This document shows, piece after piece, positions 50,241-63,200 of a stretch of 64,000 nt of DNA (its first letter is position 1; each line of letters opens with the position of its first letter). This DNA comes from Aptenodytes patagonicus (lineage: Eukaryota > Chordata > Aves > Sphenisciformes > Spheniscidae), in the NCBI RefSeq assembly GCF_965638725.1, contig NC_134950.1, positions 19,792,932 through 19,856,931 on the forward strand, in the 5' to 3' direction. Under the pieces are notes generated by a model that was given only the letters and a program-made list of their open reading frames with translations, did no database searches and was not told the DNA's origin. The translations under genes were made by a program, and so were the position numbers.

Positions 50241-50306
50241 AAGTAAAAGAATCTCTGTAATCAAGTAAAATCAAGTAAATCAAGTAATCAAGTAAAAGAA
50301 TCTCTG
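50241..50306. repeat. 17-bp direct repeat flanking ATCAAGTAA tandem units
   Basis: AAGTAAAAGAATCTCTG occurs identically at 50241-50257 and 50290-50306. Between them are four imperfect copies of ATCAAGTAA(A). The structure begins exactly where recognisable CR1 sequence stops, at the truncated 5' end of the element. Confidence 0.9.
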
Positions 50307-50689
50307 CTAGAAATACAAATTTACCAATACAAGTAAGTGATTAAATCACTCCCCTATGCTCACAACATGAGCCTTTTTAAGAAAGGAGCAGTGTGCACCA
50401 CTGTTGTGTAGCGATGCCACTGCTGGTAGCCATTGCAGGGTTGTAAATGGGCATGGTAGCACAGGAAGCTGCAAGTCAAAGCGACAAGAAATCCACTTTA
50501 GTGTTCGGCTCCAACTCGCGCTCTACCACAGCATACTCTACCAGGAGTACATTTAGAGTTGCAGGTCATCCATAACAAGTAATTTTCTTCTGCACAGGTC
50601 AGATCTCCCATGGAAAACTGTGAAGTATTTATAAGTACTTTTAGAAAAAGGCAAAAGCAGACATTCTTTATCAGGCAGGAAGCAAAGGG

Positions 50690-51103
50690 TTCTTTAAAAC
50701 TGTTTAATTACATGTTTCAGGTAAGCACAGACAATACAGTAGATTTCCCACCACTGAATATTTACATTCTTTTCTCTAGGCTTGAGCTGTTCATTAAGAA
50801 TGTCTTTCAATCAACATCCTTGCTCAATCACTTTTGCTGCAAAGAAGGGTGCTGGAACAGAACTATTGCAGGAAACATCATTCCATCAGGCATGATTTTC
50901 TGTGGGTTTTTTCTCCTTTAAGAACCACCTACTGGTAGTTCAAGGTATTTTGGGAGAATCCTGGCTTCCAAGATGACCTGAAGAATGCGTTGAAACCAAG
51001 CAGTGTGTTGAAGTTCTAGAAATACTTAAATCAATACCAATATGTATGTTGTAGAACTGGAATTCTCTTTTTCTCTGGCACTGCCATTGATGCCTGGTTT
51101 CTG
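50690..51103 (-). other. EBAG9: EBAG9 3' UTR (minimal, inferred)
   Basis: Sequence downstream of the EBAG9 stop on the - strand, up to a candidate poly(A) signal ATTAAA. It has no coding frame of note and no repeat. A longer 3' UTR running through the CR1 to an AATAAA at 49517-49512 cannot be excluded. Confidence 0.4.
50703..50708 (-). terminator. EBAG9: Candidate EBAG9 poly(A) signal ATTAAA
   Basis: Reads ATTAAA on the - strand, about 400 nt after the stop codon. Downstream sequence (AATGTCTGCTTTTGCC) is modestly U/GU-rich. It is the nearest good hexamer I see. Confidence 0.35.
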
Positions 51104-51224
51104 TTAGGACAGTTTTACACCAATTTTGTTTTGTTCCTTTTTCATTAGCCTTTGGGCCTCTTTCTCCATTTTCTTTCGTTGTTGTTCTGCTGCTCTTTTT
51201 TCCCTTTCTGCTATCTTCTGTTGT
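51104..51224 (-). CDS. EBAG9: EBAG9 last coding exon (6)
   Basis: Completes Arg174 and encodes QQKIAEREKRAAEQQRKKME then KEAQRLMKKEQNKIGVKLS and TAA at 51106-51104. A highly charged coiled coil with a short uncharged tail, as in mammals. The acceptor is AATTACAG. It is separated from exon 5 by the longest intron of the gene in this window (5.26 kb). Confidence 0.96.
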
Positions 51225-54200
51225 CTGTAATTAAAGAAAACATGAACTGCTAAATTACAGGAGTCCAATTTTCAGCACAGTCGTACCTTAAGTTCCTGTC
51301 AATAAATAGGTTATTATAACTAATAAAAACACAGCTTCAGTCTACTGTAGTTAGGCTCAGAACAGTTATTCTTTTATTGTGCTGAAGTCCTTTTTTCAGA
51401 TTAATCTACTCTTCGGCAGAATATTTGTTCAAATACTTCACAATCTAATAGCCACTCAATTCTCAAAGATTCAGAGTAAGTGAATCAGTGAGAGTGTATG
51501 ACAGTTATAAGGCCTAGAGCTACTTGGGGGGGGGGGGGAATCTATCTAATGCTTTGAGTAGCAAGATTACCTGCCTTTTCAAATTCAGATCAAAACAGTT
51601 TGACTTGTCTAGAACACTGACTTGTGTACCCCCTTTCCCTCAGCAGAGGCATCCTCTTTGTAACACAAGTACTGCAAACATTTTCCTCATGATTAGATGA
51701 GATGATAACTTCTAATATTCCCTTTCACAATCCGTTTCAGGATCTGTGTTGTACTCTATTGTTCAGTACAAGTATAAACAATAGCCTTTAAGGAAATAAA
51801 AAAAATAGAAGTCTTCAGTTGTGTATCCTTTTAGCATTATTTCTTATCACTGCTCTAAAACTCCAGACATCACTATCTGCTAGCTCAAAGAACCTGTCTA
51901 CAGAAATAGGTTTCCAATTTCAAAAAATACATAGCTGACTAGAGCGAAGGAAAAAAACAACACAAAAATCCACTCATTTTATTCCCCCGCTTCAGCTAGA
52001 ACACATCACTGAGTGGTGCAGGGCCAACAAGGATCCATACTCGAAGCGGCACATTGCAGCTCTCTCCTGTATTGCATAAGTAGTAGTAGAATGGCATAGG
52101 GAGGTCACTCCTGCTTTGGATTCAGTTTATTAGATATGAAAAATTTGCTAAGCTGCTTGCAAGAGGACTTTAAAAGTAAAAATGAAGCTTCATTAACTTG
52201 AAAAGGTGAAATTTAACACAGATTCAGTAAGAATAAAGAATTGCTTATTATAAGAGAATAAAAAATTCTAATTGACAAGACAATAAGGAGTTGACTTTCA
52301 ATGTATCTAAATTACCTGTGCACATCCACTTAAGTGTGTAAGACATACAGAATTAAAAACCTATCATCACCTGAAGCAACCTCGCTGGTAGATTCCTACT
52401 ATGGACAAACTGGGCACACAAAACTTAGAAATATTTGAAGTACAAAGACTACTTACTATCTTTGCATTGGACAGGAGAGGGACTGCACTTATTTAATACC
52501 ACCGTGGTTTCCCTTGATTGATTTTTAATAGCTAGAAGTTTTCCTATACTCTATTAAGCTGCTCCACTGTCTGTCATGGAATAATGAAATTAGTCACTCA
52601 CATCAGGATCTACCTCCCAAGTTAATGGAAGCCCAAACTTTTTTTTTTTTTTTTTTTGAGATCATGACCCGCTATTCTACATTCTACCAGAAAGCTCGAT
52701 AGTTGACAGTGCTGTCAGTCTAGCATATGCAGAGTAATAATATTTGCCGCTTTACAGTAGCAGATTTTCTTATATTCTCCACACCTCTGAACTAATGCAG
52801 AAGGGAAGAAGCTCTATGTACACCAGCCACCATGCAGAGACAGTAGAGTTCCAAAAAGCCACATGAGGTTTTAAGCAATGCTGCTATTCATTTGCAATTC
52901 TGAAGTGAGGAAAGTCAGAGCAGATCACGTTTCTTTTCCCCCTTATAAACTGCACGACACAGAACTCCTCTGCACAGAGAAGTGGTTTCCATGCCCTCTA
53001 CTGGCTGAGAAATTTTATTGGACTTCAGTTCTGTCCAAGTGAGAAGAGACCTTCACATCACCTCAGATAGAGGAACTGAAGTCACCAAAAAATATAAACA
53101 AGTGGCTTACCACAAAGTGATTACCTTTCCACTGCTCTTTTACTTGGTCATTATTCAAAACATTGATCTCTATTCCAAACTTCCTGCATGTTTTCAACAT
53201 AAAGTTACTATCTTTCAGGCTCAGAAAGGTTTCATTTCTCAATAAAGGAAGAGCCTATGACGAACTGCAGCCATATCTGACTCACTTTTTCTGGGTTCCA
53301 AAGCAAGGAGTTCAGCAGAGTTTGGATGGTATGATAGAAGCTGTTTAAACCAGGAAAGTATTCATTCCTGATGTCAATCTTGCTTTGCATTCTTAACACG
53401 AGTTGTGCCTAAAAAAACCTAAACCTCTCTCATTGGTTAGCAGAACACTAATCAGAACACTGTTAGCAGACATTCTTATTCCAGTGTTTTTTTATTATTT
53501 ACTGTATACATACTGAATAACTAATAAGAATGATTTCATACCATTTGGTCTTTTACTTCAACACAATTAAAAATGCACCAGCATTTAGCTTAACTGTTCC
53601 CACTAGGAAAAAAAACTTCATCGGTATTAGGAAGTCTAAAGGTGCAAATAGGTGCCTACAATTTGCAGAAGAAACCAAGTTCTAACTAACTTCAGTTAAC
53701 TGAAAATCCAGTTTACCGTCCACTATGCTGATTCAGTCACTGACTGGAAAATTTCAGTGCATCCCAGCCCAGAACCTGCTGGGGGGGGGGGGGGGGGGGG
53801 GGAATAGACTAGAGGAACTTCTCAGGCACTAGTAGCCTACTCCTCAGCACTGTCTTTCAGCATGCTTTGATTCCAGGAAGCATATGGCTTACTATCTATG
53901 CTTATTTCAACTGTGACGCATACACATTAAGTCACCAGAAAGAAGGCCACAGGATACAGTCTTCTCTGCTATTTAGCAGGCCACAGCCCATTTTTGCATG
54001 ATTGATCAGCACTCCGTTACTACACAAAAATTATTCCAGTCTAAGAGACTTCTGAATACTAACTGAGCACCAACAGGTACCCAGACACAGCTAGATAAGG
54101 GAGATCCTTACTTTTTCTGCACGCTTATTTCATTCTCAATAAGCACTGCTGGAGTACAGTCCGCATGAACACTCTGGAGGGTTATGTAACTTTGCCCCCC

Positions 54201-57200
54201 ATTTAGGAGTCTGAAATCTTCAGATCATTTTGTAGACCAAGATGTAGTCTTATAGCATTAAGAAGAGACTCCAGATCACTTCCTTACTACAGCCTAATGA
54301 AAACAGAGCCAGGCCTGTCAAGTACTATACTTAGGTTTTATGTTAAATGTCAGATGTTAATTACACCACAGATGTCTACTGCAAGAGAAACTGCAAACCC
54401 AGAACGTATTTCCTATCAATCTTGCTAGAAATCAGCCATCACTTTCCTCAATTACAGAAAAACGTTGTAATTTGATGTGTCATGAATAAAACAAAGGTTT
54501 TACTTCACACAGCTGGGATACAGCTTACACAATGATCAGTTGTATTGAGGTGGCCATTCATAGCTGGCCAAGCGGTATGTAATACAGACAGTTACAGCTC
54601 TGATCATGTTCTTTCCATTTACTTAAAATACTTGGACACATACACATCCCTTCTAAAACAAGTAAAGTTTGATACTTTTTAGTGGGGCCAGGGAGGAATC
54701 ATATGAAAATTAACCACTTGACCTGAAGCCTTTCAATATGCCAAGGCTGAAGTCTTTAGAACAGCTTCAACCAAGTAAGATGACACTTTGAAAAACGGAG
54801 TTTGTGGCAAAACCCCACTTCTATCCCCACGTAAGAGATCTCTTTTACTAAGTATTCTAGTGCATAAACCTGACAATTGGCAGACAATGTACCTTTGTCC
54901 ATCCTGGGAACATCCACTACACAAATTTTACACTCCAGAAATAAGCTGGCATATGCACACACCATATTATTTTTAGTAGCTATTTGTATAAGACAAGTCC
55001 CCGCTTCAGAAAGTTTGAGTACTTCTTTTCCTAGTCTTAAAAACATCTGTAAAGGAATGTGGTAAGGGTTAAGTAAAATACAATGAGGCCTCTGAAGCTG
55101 GCAAAAGTAGTTTTTTCATTTCTCAGTTCAAAAAAAGCAGTATTTTTCATTGTCTTTCATTTTCTTTGTCTGATGCATCATAGATTAAGTCCCAGTAGAT
55201 TGCTTTTTAGAGATTAAAGATCTTACTGAGCCTATTAATATTCTCTACGGGAAAAGATACTAACCTTGGAACAAAAACAGCCCAAAGGCACATCATTCGT
55301 ATCGCAAAGCTTGTACTTCTATGATACATTAGTGAAAGACAAGACCTGAAACACTTTCAGTACTGATGTTAAAAAAAAAAAAAAAACAACAAGATACTGA
55401 CCAGAATGTACACACAGAAGTATCTGATTAAGTTTACAAAAATATTTGCAGTACAACTCCATTCTCATATGTTAAGCTGCTGCAGAGCAAGACTGACAGA
55501 ATTAGAATTGGTTGAATTTATTATCTATCATTAATGCATCAAAAGCGTGCTGGTGACTTCGCTCTTGTCTTACTCTACTGGTTGAAAAAAAAAAAATTCC
55601 CAAATATTACAATAAATAGTTCACCAGAATCCTTTTTTTGAAAAAATACCTTTTTTTCTTTTAAAGATTCACAGTTCTAGAATGATTTTTGAATATATCA
55701 TGTCCTTATTTCATAGTCACTATTGTCCCACTGAAGCCATGTATTTGTGATTTTGTGAGTAGAACGAGAGCAGTTTAGGAAGCTGGAGTCATCTGAGGCA
55801 GGTTATCTGAAGATGTAGCAAGCAATTAAAGTTTGATAAAACCTTGAAATGAAACAGGTTAACATAAGTCACTGCCAATTCAAATCATTGCATGTGATCA
55901 GCTTAAACTCAATCTGCATCTCTTTACCCTTCATACTCCTTCTGCACGTTCTTAGGAGGAAAAAAGAAAAAAAGAACACAAATGGAACAGATGAAGTATT
56001 CACAGTAACTTTGTGCAAGACCCTGATTTTACATTCAAGCCTTATCAGCTAGCTAGAAAAGCATAGCTCCTACAGGGATTCCAAGAACATACTTATAACT
56101 TCACCTTCTATCCTGAACAGCACATAATTATGATCCTTTTTATAAGGACATTCAGTGGTATTTTACTTAATCAAGTTGAAACATGTTATTTGTACATAAT
56201 AAGTTGTTGGGTTTGGGGGGCACGTTGTTTTTTTTGGAGGGGCGTTAAGGTGCTGTTCCAGTGTTTGTCAGATTTCCCCCACCATCTCATCTACCAAAAT
56301 GATTAGATCCAAAAATGTATTCTGCCAAGTACCAGTTACAATAGAGATCAGATGCATAAAAATCATTTGCTGAAGAATTGTTTAACAATTCTTAGCACTT
56401 ATCAGAAAGGTGTTACAACAAACAAACCTGTATTTGATTCTTTTACATGTAAAAGTTTATGTGGTGTTAACATTATTTTCAGTTACCTAAGAACTTCTTC
56501 TGCCTGCCAGGCAGCATCTTCCTCTTCTTCCCAGGCATTAGTATTTTCTTGCCAAGTATCCAAGTCTCCCAGTTCAGGCTGAAACAAAAGAAAAGCAGCT
56601 CTAAGCACATGGAAAAATTAGATAAGACACTTATTTTTAACCTTGATGCTTCAGACTTCCAGAAATATTTGAGCTATGACAGTACTTCTCAGCTTATTGT
56701 CTGCGCGTTTTCCCCTGCTCTAATACTGACTTTTTCCAGTTAATTGTTGGAGGGGTTTTTTTTATTCTATCAGTGGGTAACAAAGGAAGGAAGTACGTAC
56801 TGGAATACATTTTTAGGAAGAAGAAGGAAAGTTGAGCAGATGAATTGAGTAGATAGCGTAAAAGATTTCTGGAAGATGCATGGACAAACCAACATGTACA
56901 TCCACATGTTTGTGCGTCCAATATCACCTGAGTGCTGCTTTTACTCCTTAGAAGTGCTCTCCTGAATTATTTTCATTATGGACAGTCTAAGGAAGTGGTG
57001 TGACTATTCTGTACTGCTCTCTGCCTAGACCCTTTTGTGCACTATGTTACTCAAAGCAGAAGCACTGTTAAAGAAGGCAAAGGGGAAGAGAGGGAGAGCA
57101 TCTCCCTCTACACAGCCAGGCTATTAGGTAACTGGACTATTTTTCAAAGGCTAAAGATCAAAAGTTAGGAGACTGTTAGAATATAATCCCTACAGAAAGG

Positions 57201-60200
57201 GAGAAGGAGAAAGTTAAAAATGGGTCCAAGATAATAAAGCAAAGGTAACGCAGAGGCTCTCAAGGGGGAAAAAAAAAACCAACAAAAAAACCCCCCAACA
57301 AACCCTACTCTTCTGTTAGGAACTTACTATGTAGAATCCAAAAAAATGTAGACTTGCAAATCTTCTAAAGCAACAGACCATACAAGTGTTTAAGAAGCTT
57401 CTTACCTTTTCATTACTGATCTGTTAAGTTTCTCAGTGGAATAAATTAATTAAAATTAGATGAACTACTTCATTGCTTTGAACCAAATACTCAATTTTAA
57501 AACAATTTACATTATTCCACAACTATTCCTCTTGCTCCCCACAACGCAGACCTTAGGCAGACTATTCTTTCTCCTACAGAACAGTCATTTAACTGTCAAA
57601 GACAAGATTAATACATAGAGCATACTTACAGACTGGTGAATAAAAGGAATATCTTGTGTAGCTGCTAATCTGCTAGAGAATCCTGTGTTTCCCTCTGGAA
57701 TCCCAAAATTTAAAGGCTCTCGTTTTTTAATAACTATCTGAAAATATTCAAAAAAAGGAACGAAAAGTGGTAAGTCAAAGCACTGCACAGATTCCTTGGT
57801 GATCATATAACTCTGTGCCTGTGAAAGTACAGCTACACAACACCGCACTGTGTCTCAAACCTGCTCAGGTTCTTGAAGCTGTATAGCCAAATGAACTGAT
57901 AAGCGAGAGAAGCTAAATGCAAAAGACACAGGAACTCCCTCCTCCCCCCACTAACTTTAAGTCACATGGAAACCTATGGCTGTATCAAGACAGAGAAAGG
58001 GCACAAAGAATTACAGATCAAATAGCCACATCTCCCAGTACTCATATAAGCTACCAACTACACGACATATTCCTTGGAGAAATCCTACTTCCATGATAGG
58101 TCACTGTAAGATACTGCCCTTGAGGATAGTGCTGTCTGCACAGCTATACTGCTTTGGAACATGAGCTCTCTTAGCTACTTCAATAGCATATCTGTGCAGA
58201 CAATTTAAGTTTCAATAGTTGAAATGTAATTCACTATCACATCAACTGGTAAAACTTTGTACTGATTTGGCTAAAAACATGCACTAATGCTTCTCTTAAA
58301 AGGCTTATTAGCAAATTTAACATAGTTGCTACGATCATGTATCCCTTACTTGTCTTGACCTCATGATATGAGCTTACTCACTTGTTTCGTTTAGCCTACT
58401 TTAAGACTCTGCTGCTTCCAAAAGAGGTAGATTCACAGTTCCACTGACTGTACAAATGCTAGTACCAATGCAAGAAAAGAAACAGAACTAGACCATCTTA
58501 TTTAGCAATGACAGACTCTGTTATTTGACTGAAGTTCCATTTCCAGACATTGTAGATATGAGCTGTAACACAAGTAGATTCCACCTCAGATCTTGGGGTT
58601 CATATTGAGCCCAGATTCAGTGGAAATACAAACGCAAAATTCATATTTAAGGATGGTAACAAGGCCAAGTTAGCAGGAATGTTCTTTATGGTGCCTGCAG
58701 TCATCCTTAGAGATATGTTTAAACTAAACCCAGTATACAGTATTCAAACAGCATGGATTCTTCTCAAGTTTTTTTTCTGCACCTGAAACTCAATCTATTA
58801 GGCAAAAAATGTCATTAGATACAAAGGAGAAATCTATGTCTCCCCCAGTCCTCCTCTGCCCCCCAGATTCTGGGAGATCAAAATCCTTAGAAGAATTGAA
58901 TCCACAGAATACTGCAGATCCTGAACGTACAGAAAACTGACCCCAGTATCATCTCCAGCTCAAAGGACCGCAGGAAGATTCAGGTTGGAAGGGGCCTCGG
59001 GAGGTCTGTAATCCAACCTCCTCCTCAAAGCACTGTCAGCTCTGAGGCTGATGAAGGTACTCGGGGCTCATCCACTTGGGTCCTGAAAATTTCCAGAGAT
59101 GGAGCCTGCACAACCTCTCTGGTAACCTGTTCCAATGCTTGACTGCCTTCATTGTGAAAATGGTTTTCCAATTGACTCAAAATCCTGTAAGTACCCAACT
59201 GGAAGATTTCCACACAGAAACAAAACTTGCAATTACCAGAAGTTTAATTCGCATTTATTTACGGTGTTGATGTTCTTGTGGATATGCCCTTCTGTCTTGT
59301 CTCCATAATAAAAATGGATATTTGAAGAGCAAGCTATTTTGAAATATCAGCTCCCTAATTCCAGCCTCACCAGTATAACTTGGTGAAACAAGTAACCACT
59401 GTTTTCTGAAACAGCAGTGCTGCTACCTCAAACTTCAGTAGAGCAAGACATGGAATGGAGAGGTATGAGCACAAGAACCTTAGTGCAGTGGTTCCATTTT
59501 CAGAATTAGTGACTTGAGAGTTCTCACATTATACTTCCCAGAGCCTTCAGACCATTAAATTCTTTGTAAGTTTCTAATAACATTAAGACTAAAGATGTAA
59601 ACGTGAACTAGCATCACATTTGGTAAGATCTCAAAGAGTCAGTATTTTTAATTGGACATGTTGGACTAGACATCAGCACCTATTCTCATTTCAATAGGAC
59701 AGCTTAATTTTACCAGAAGCACCTTCTGTAAGTTGCCAATTTACTTATAGCCTATTTTAAAGCAAGGAAAACCCTCCATAAGTATAGTTGAAAGTGCAAT
59801 ACCTACTTTTTGAGTTTTTCTTATAGTTGGTGTCATATCTTTGAAATAATCAGGTTCCATTTGTTCCAAAGGATTTTGCTGAGCAACCACATTACCATTA
59901 CCACCTTCAATCTTCACACTGGTAGGTGCATCTTCATCCCATGAAGACCAGTCTTCTACTTCTGGCTGAATAGAAGTATATGGTACAAGTTAATATTACC
60001 TGCAAGTAAAAACTTGTCTTCTTATATCTTGCTAAGATATATACTTAATATTATATAGCATATATAATAATATTATATGTCTCTAAGATATATACCAATC
60101 CTGTTGTAGGACTGGTATAATAGATAATCACTTAACAGAGTGATGAAGTCACCTACCACTTAAGGAATTACCTGTTTAGGAACAGATGAATAATCCACTG

Positions 60201-63200
60201 TGGTTGGCAAAGTTATTTGGTCTCCACTTAACTTTCGCCCCCTTCCAGACCTGAAAGAAAAATGTAGGATTCCTCCAAGCTCTGAAAACATGAGCACTAA
60301 GTTTAAAAAAAACAAAAAGGAAGTCTGAGAACAGCACTACTGAAAATAGGCATGGCTAAAACATTAAGTGCTTAAACTACCTTAGTAATAACTACTGCCA
60401 GTAAAAGTCTGCTAAACAAAGGAATTTAATCATGAATTTAAAGTGGTGTTCACAAGAATTTCAAAGTGCAATTTACTTTTCCAACTGCACTGGAAATAGA
60501 GGAGAAGCAACTCGAAGAAATATGAAAATGGACAAATTAACAGTTATTTGCATACAGTTGCAATTTTTAGATTGTCAGTGCTTATGAAGCAAACACTATC
60601 GATCTACATTTGTTCAGATAACCATTTCTACTGTAAGCTGAGAAATTTTTCTACTTGTCTTAGATGTTAAGCTGTGCCTAACAAATTGCTTTGAGCTGCT
60701 TGATTTGAAAGACCCTCTAAAGCACTTTTTCCTTCAAAGTCTAAACAGATTATGCAAGTCAACAGCTTTTGTTCAATACATGCTTCTACTTAAAGAATAC
60801 TGTTTCAATGAAAGCATTTCAGCAAATATGTCGAATAATTTTAAGTGAAGACAAACACTAATGCATTGCAAATAAACCACCTAGCTATTTACTTAATGAC
60901 AGTGTTCAAAGATCACAATAATAATGAAAATATTCTTAGCTGACATCCACTATATTTTAAAACCTTACAACACGAGAATGAAATTCAGGCTCACACTCAT
61001 GTTTTTCCCAAGAAGTGTAAGCTCCTATACCAAGACAGTCATGTAACTGACCTTATGCAGCTTGGAAAAGTTACACTTCATTTATTACTACTGATGAGCA
61101 TACAACTGGGAAACTACAATTTGGAGTTCGTATCCATTAGTTTCACTATTATAGAACATTCTACCATCAACTCAGAATAGCTGAATTACTTGCAATACCA
61201 CCTCTCCTGCATGGTGGTGAGCGATTAGATGCATTTTTCCTACTTTAAGCCCAATAGATTCTTCCTTAGGAAAGATCAGGTGTTATCATCAAATTTTCAA
61301 GCTTTATATAATTAACTCTAGCCCCTTTAGAAACTGTTCCTTTAAGCTGAAAAGCAACACAGTTTAGGGGTAAAGGAAGGTGAAAACACTGTTCCCTCAA
61401 ACACATTAGAGACTTCTGGTTCTGCCTGACTAGATTTAGTTGATGTCTCTAAAGGAAACCCAAGCTTGGAAACATCCTCCTTCAGACCTGTACAACATAC
61501 ATGTCTTTAATACTATTCTAAGCCATCACTTCTGCAATTATATAAATAAGGAAATATGATCTAGAAGACTCCAGTAAGTGGCTTATAACAAACATTCATC
61601 TAGCCAAAATGATTACACTGACAAGGGTGAAGGTGGGAGGAAACAGCTTCTGTCATACAACATGGAAAGAATATGCTACACAGGGCAGCACTGAGGAAGG
61701 CTACATATCTCCACTTCTTTTTCTACAAAGAGAAAAAGATGCTTATAGGAAGAGTTGCTTCACAACCATCATTAGACAGATATTGATCACTGCTCTGAAT
61801 GCCAAATGCCTCAAGAATTCTTGGTTTTGTTTCTCCTTATTAATTAGCAGCATCCAGAGTTCTCAGCTGGAGAAGATAACTAGAGATGTTAAACAGAATG
61901 AAGTTTCATCTCTTTTTATACTTATACCTTTTACTTCATGGAAACAGTGAATTCAGGCAGGCTGTTGTTTATCAAAAAATGTTTTAACTGAAGAGATGAC
62001 TAGTACTATACACAGGCTTTACGCTGACTAAAACATGCACAATCTCTACAGGCACTTGTTTAAATTAAAAACTAATATAAACTATATAATCTAAATAAGT
62101 ACTAGCTCATATCCATTGAATTAAAATGCACATTTTATTAAATCACACTTGCTGATTATCAGGCATACTCATATACAGGGGTGCATTACAGGAAAACAAA
62201 ATTTATCAAGCTATGCTTTGCAGCTGACGTTAAACAGGAGAAACATCTGCAGTTAATGGACTGAACTAATTTGATCCACTGACTTATGTGAAAGATTTCA
62301 AATTTTCATTCTTTCAACTAATTGTTATTCACAGAAGAAAAGGTCTCCTACTTTTTACTCCCAAGCAGTTCCTCAGCTGTTCAAGGATTTAGTTCATTCA
62401 AAAGTTGAAAAACGGAGGAAAATACTGTCATTACACCTACTAAACAATTATCTGCTTATAAAAGCTATCTTAACACTTAGAGATGAAGGGTCCACATAAC
62501 ATAGAAGCTATCATCAACTCAGTGTTTTGACTTCTTTTAGAAATTGAACAGCAAGTAGTCTTAACTTAATTTGGAATTCAAATCACAGAATTAAGGTGAC
62601 ATCTATATAGTTGTATGCAGCATTAAAAAGTATCTTTTTAAAGCTTCACTAGATCTGTAAAGAATTTACCAACCAGTTGAGAGCTTCCTCTTATTCTTGG
62701 AATAAGTAAAGGTAAACAGGAAATAAACAGTTATTTTTTGTCTACCACATATTCTGCATATGTTTTAACCTCACTGGCAAAGCAGTAGTCATCATACACA
62801 AAAGAAGAATACATTTCTCTAGATTGCTATTTGTTTATGTAAAACAACATTCTGCAAGAGTGGCAAGAAGTAACGGTAGTTCAGATGACAGCACAGTGCC
62901 AAGAAGACCTACCTCAGGTACTCTGCTACTGTACTATTGAAATCTATTATTATATAACCATAACTCTTGAGGGTTTTTTTGAATGCTTCTAGGTACTACA
63001 CTGCTGCGTTCATGGGTCTACAACTCAAAAGAACACTAAGTATGACTTACAAGAGTAAGCAAAAATAAGTCATGTTCATTAAAAAAAAAAAAGGCAGTTC
63101 CCTTAAACTTTAATCACTGTCCGCCAAACTTCTGAAAGAATCTTCAACAGACAGAACAATCTGAAGTCTCAGGCAACTGCTTCTTGACAAAGCAGGATGA

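Larger units (their letters stand above)
51225..56486 (-). other. EBAG9: EBAG9 intron between exons 5 and 6 (5.3 kb)
   Basis: AT-rich unique sequence with two poly-G tracts and a poly-T run at about 52639-52657. No recognisable transposon, RNA gene or additional exon. Short frames near 53.0-53.3 and 54.7-55.0 kb have no family resemblance. Confidence 0.85.

Noticed and set aside
49695..50264. 189-codon - strand frame as a host gene
   Set aside because: Its sequence is the CR1 reverse-transcriptase C-terminus, joined to the CR1 3' repeat. It is a LINE fragment.
59025..59213. 62-codon - strand frame as a small protein
   Set aside because: It is the decayed CR1 ORF2 end (EVVQAPSLEIF motif).
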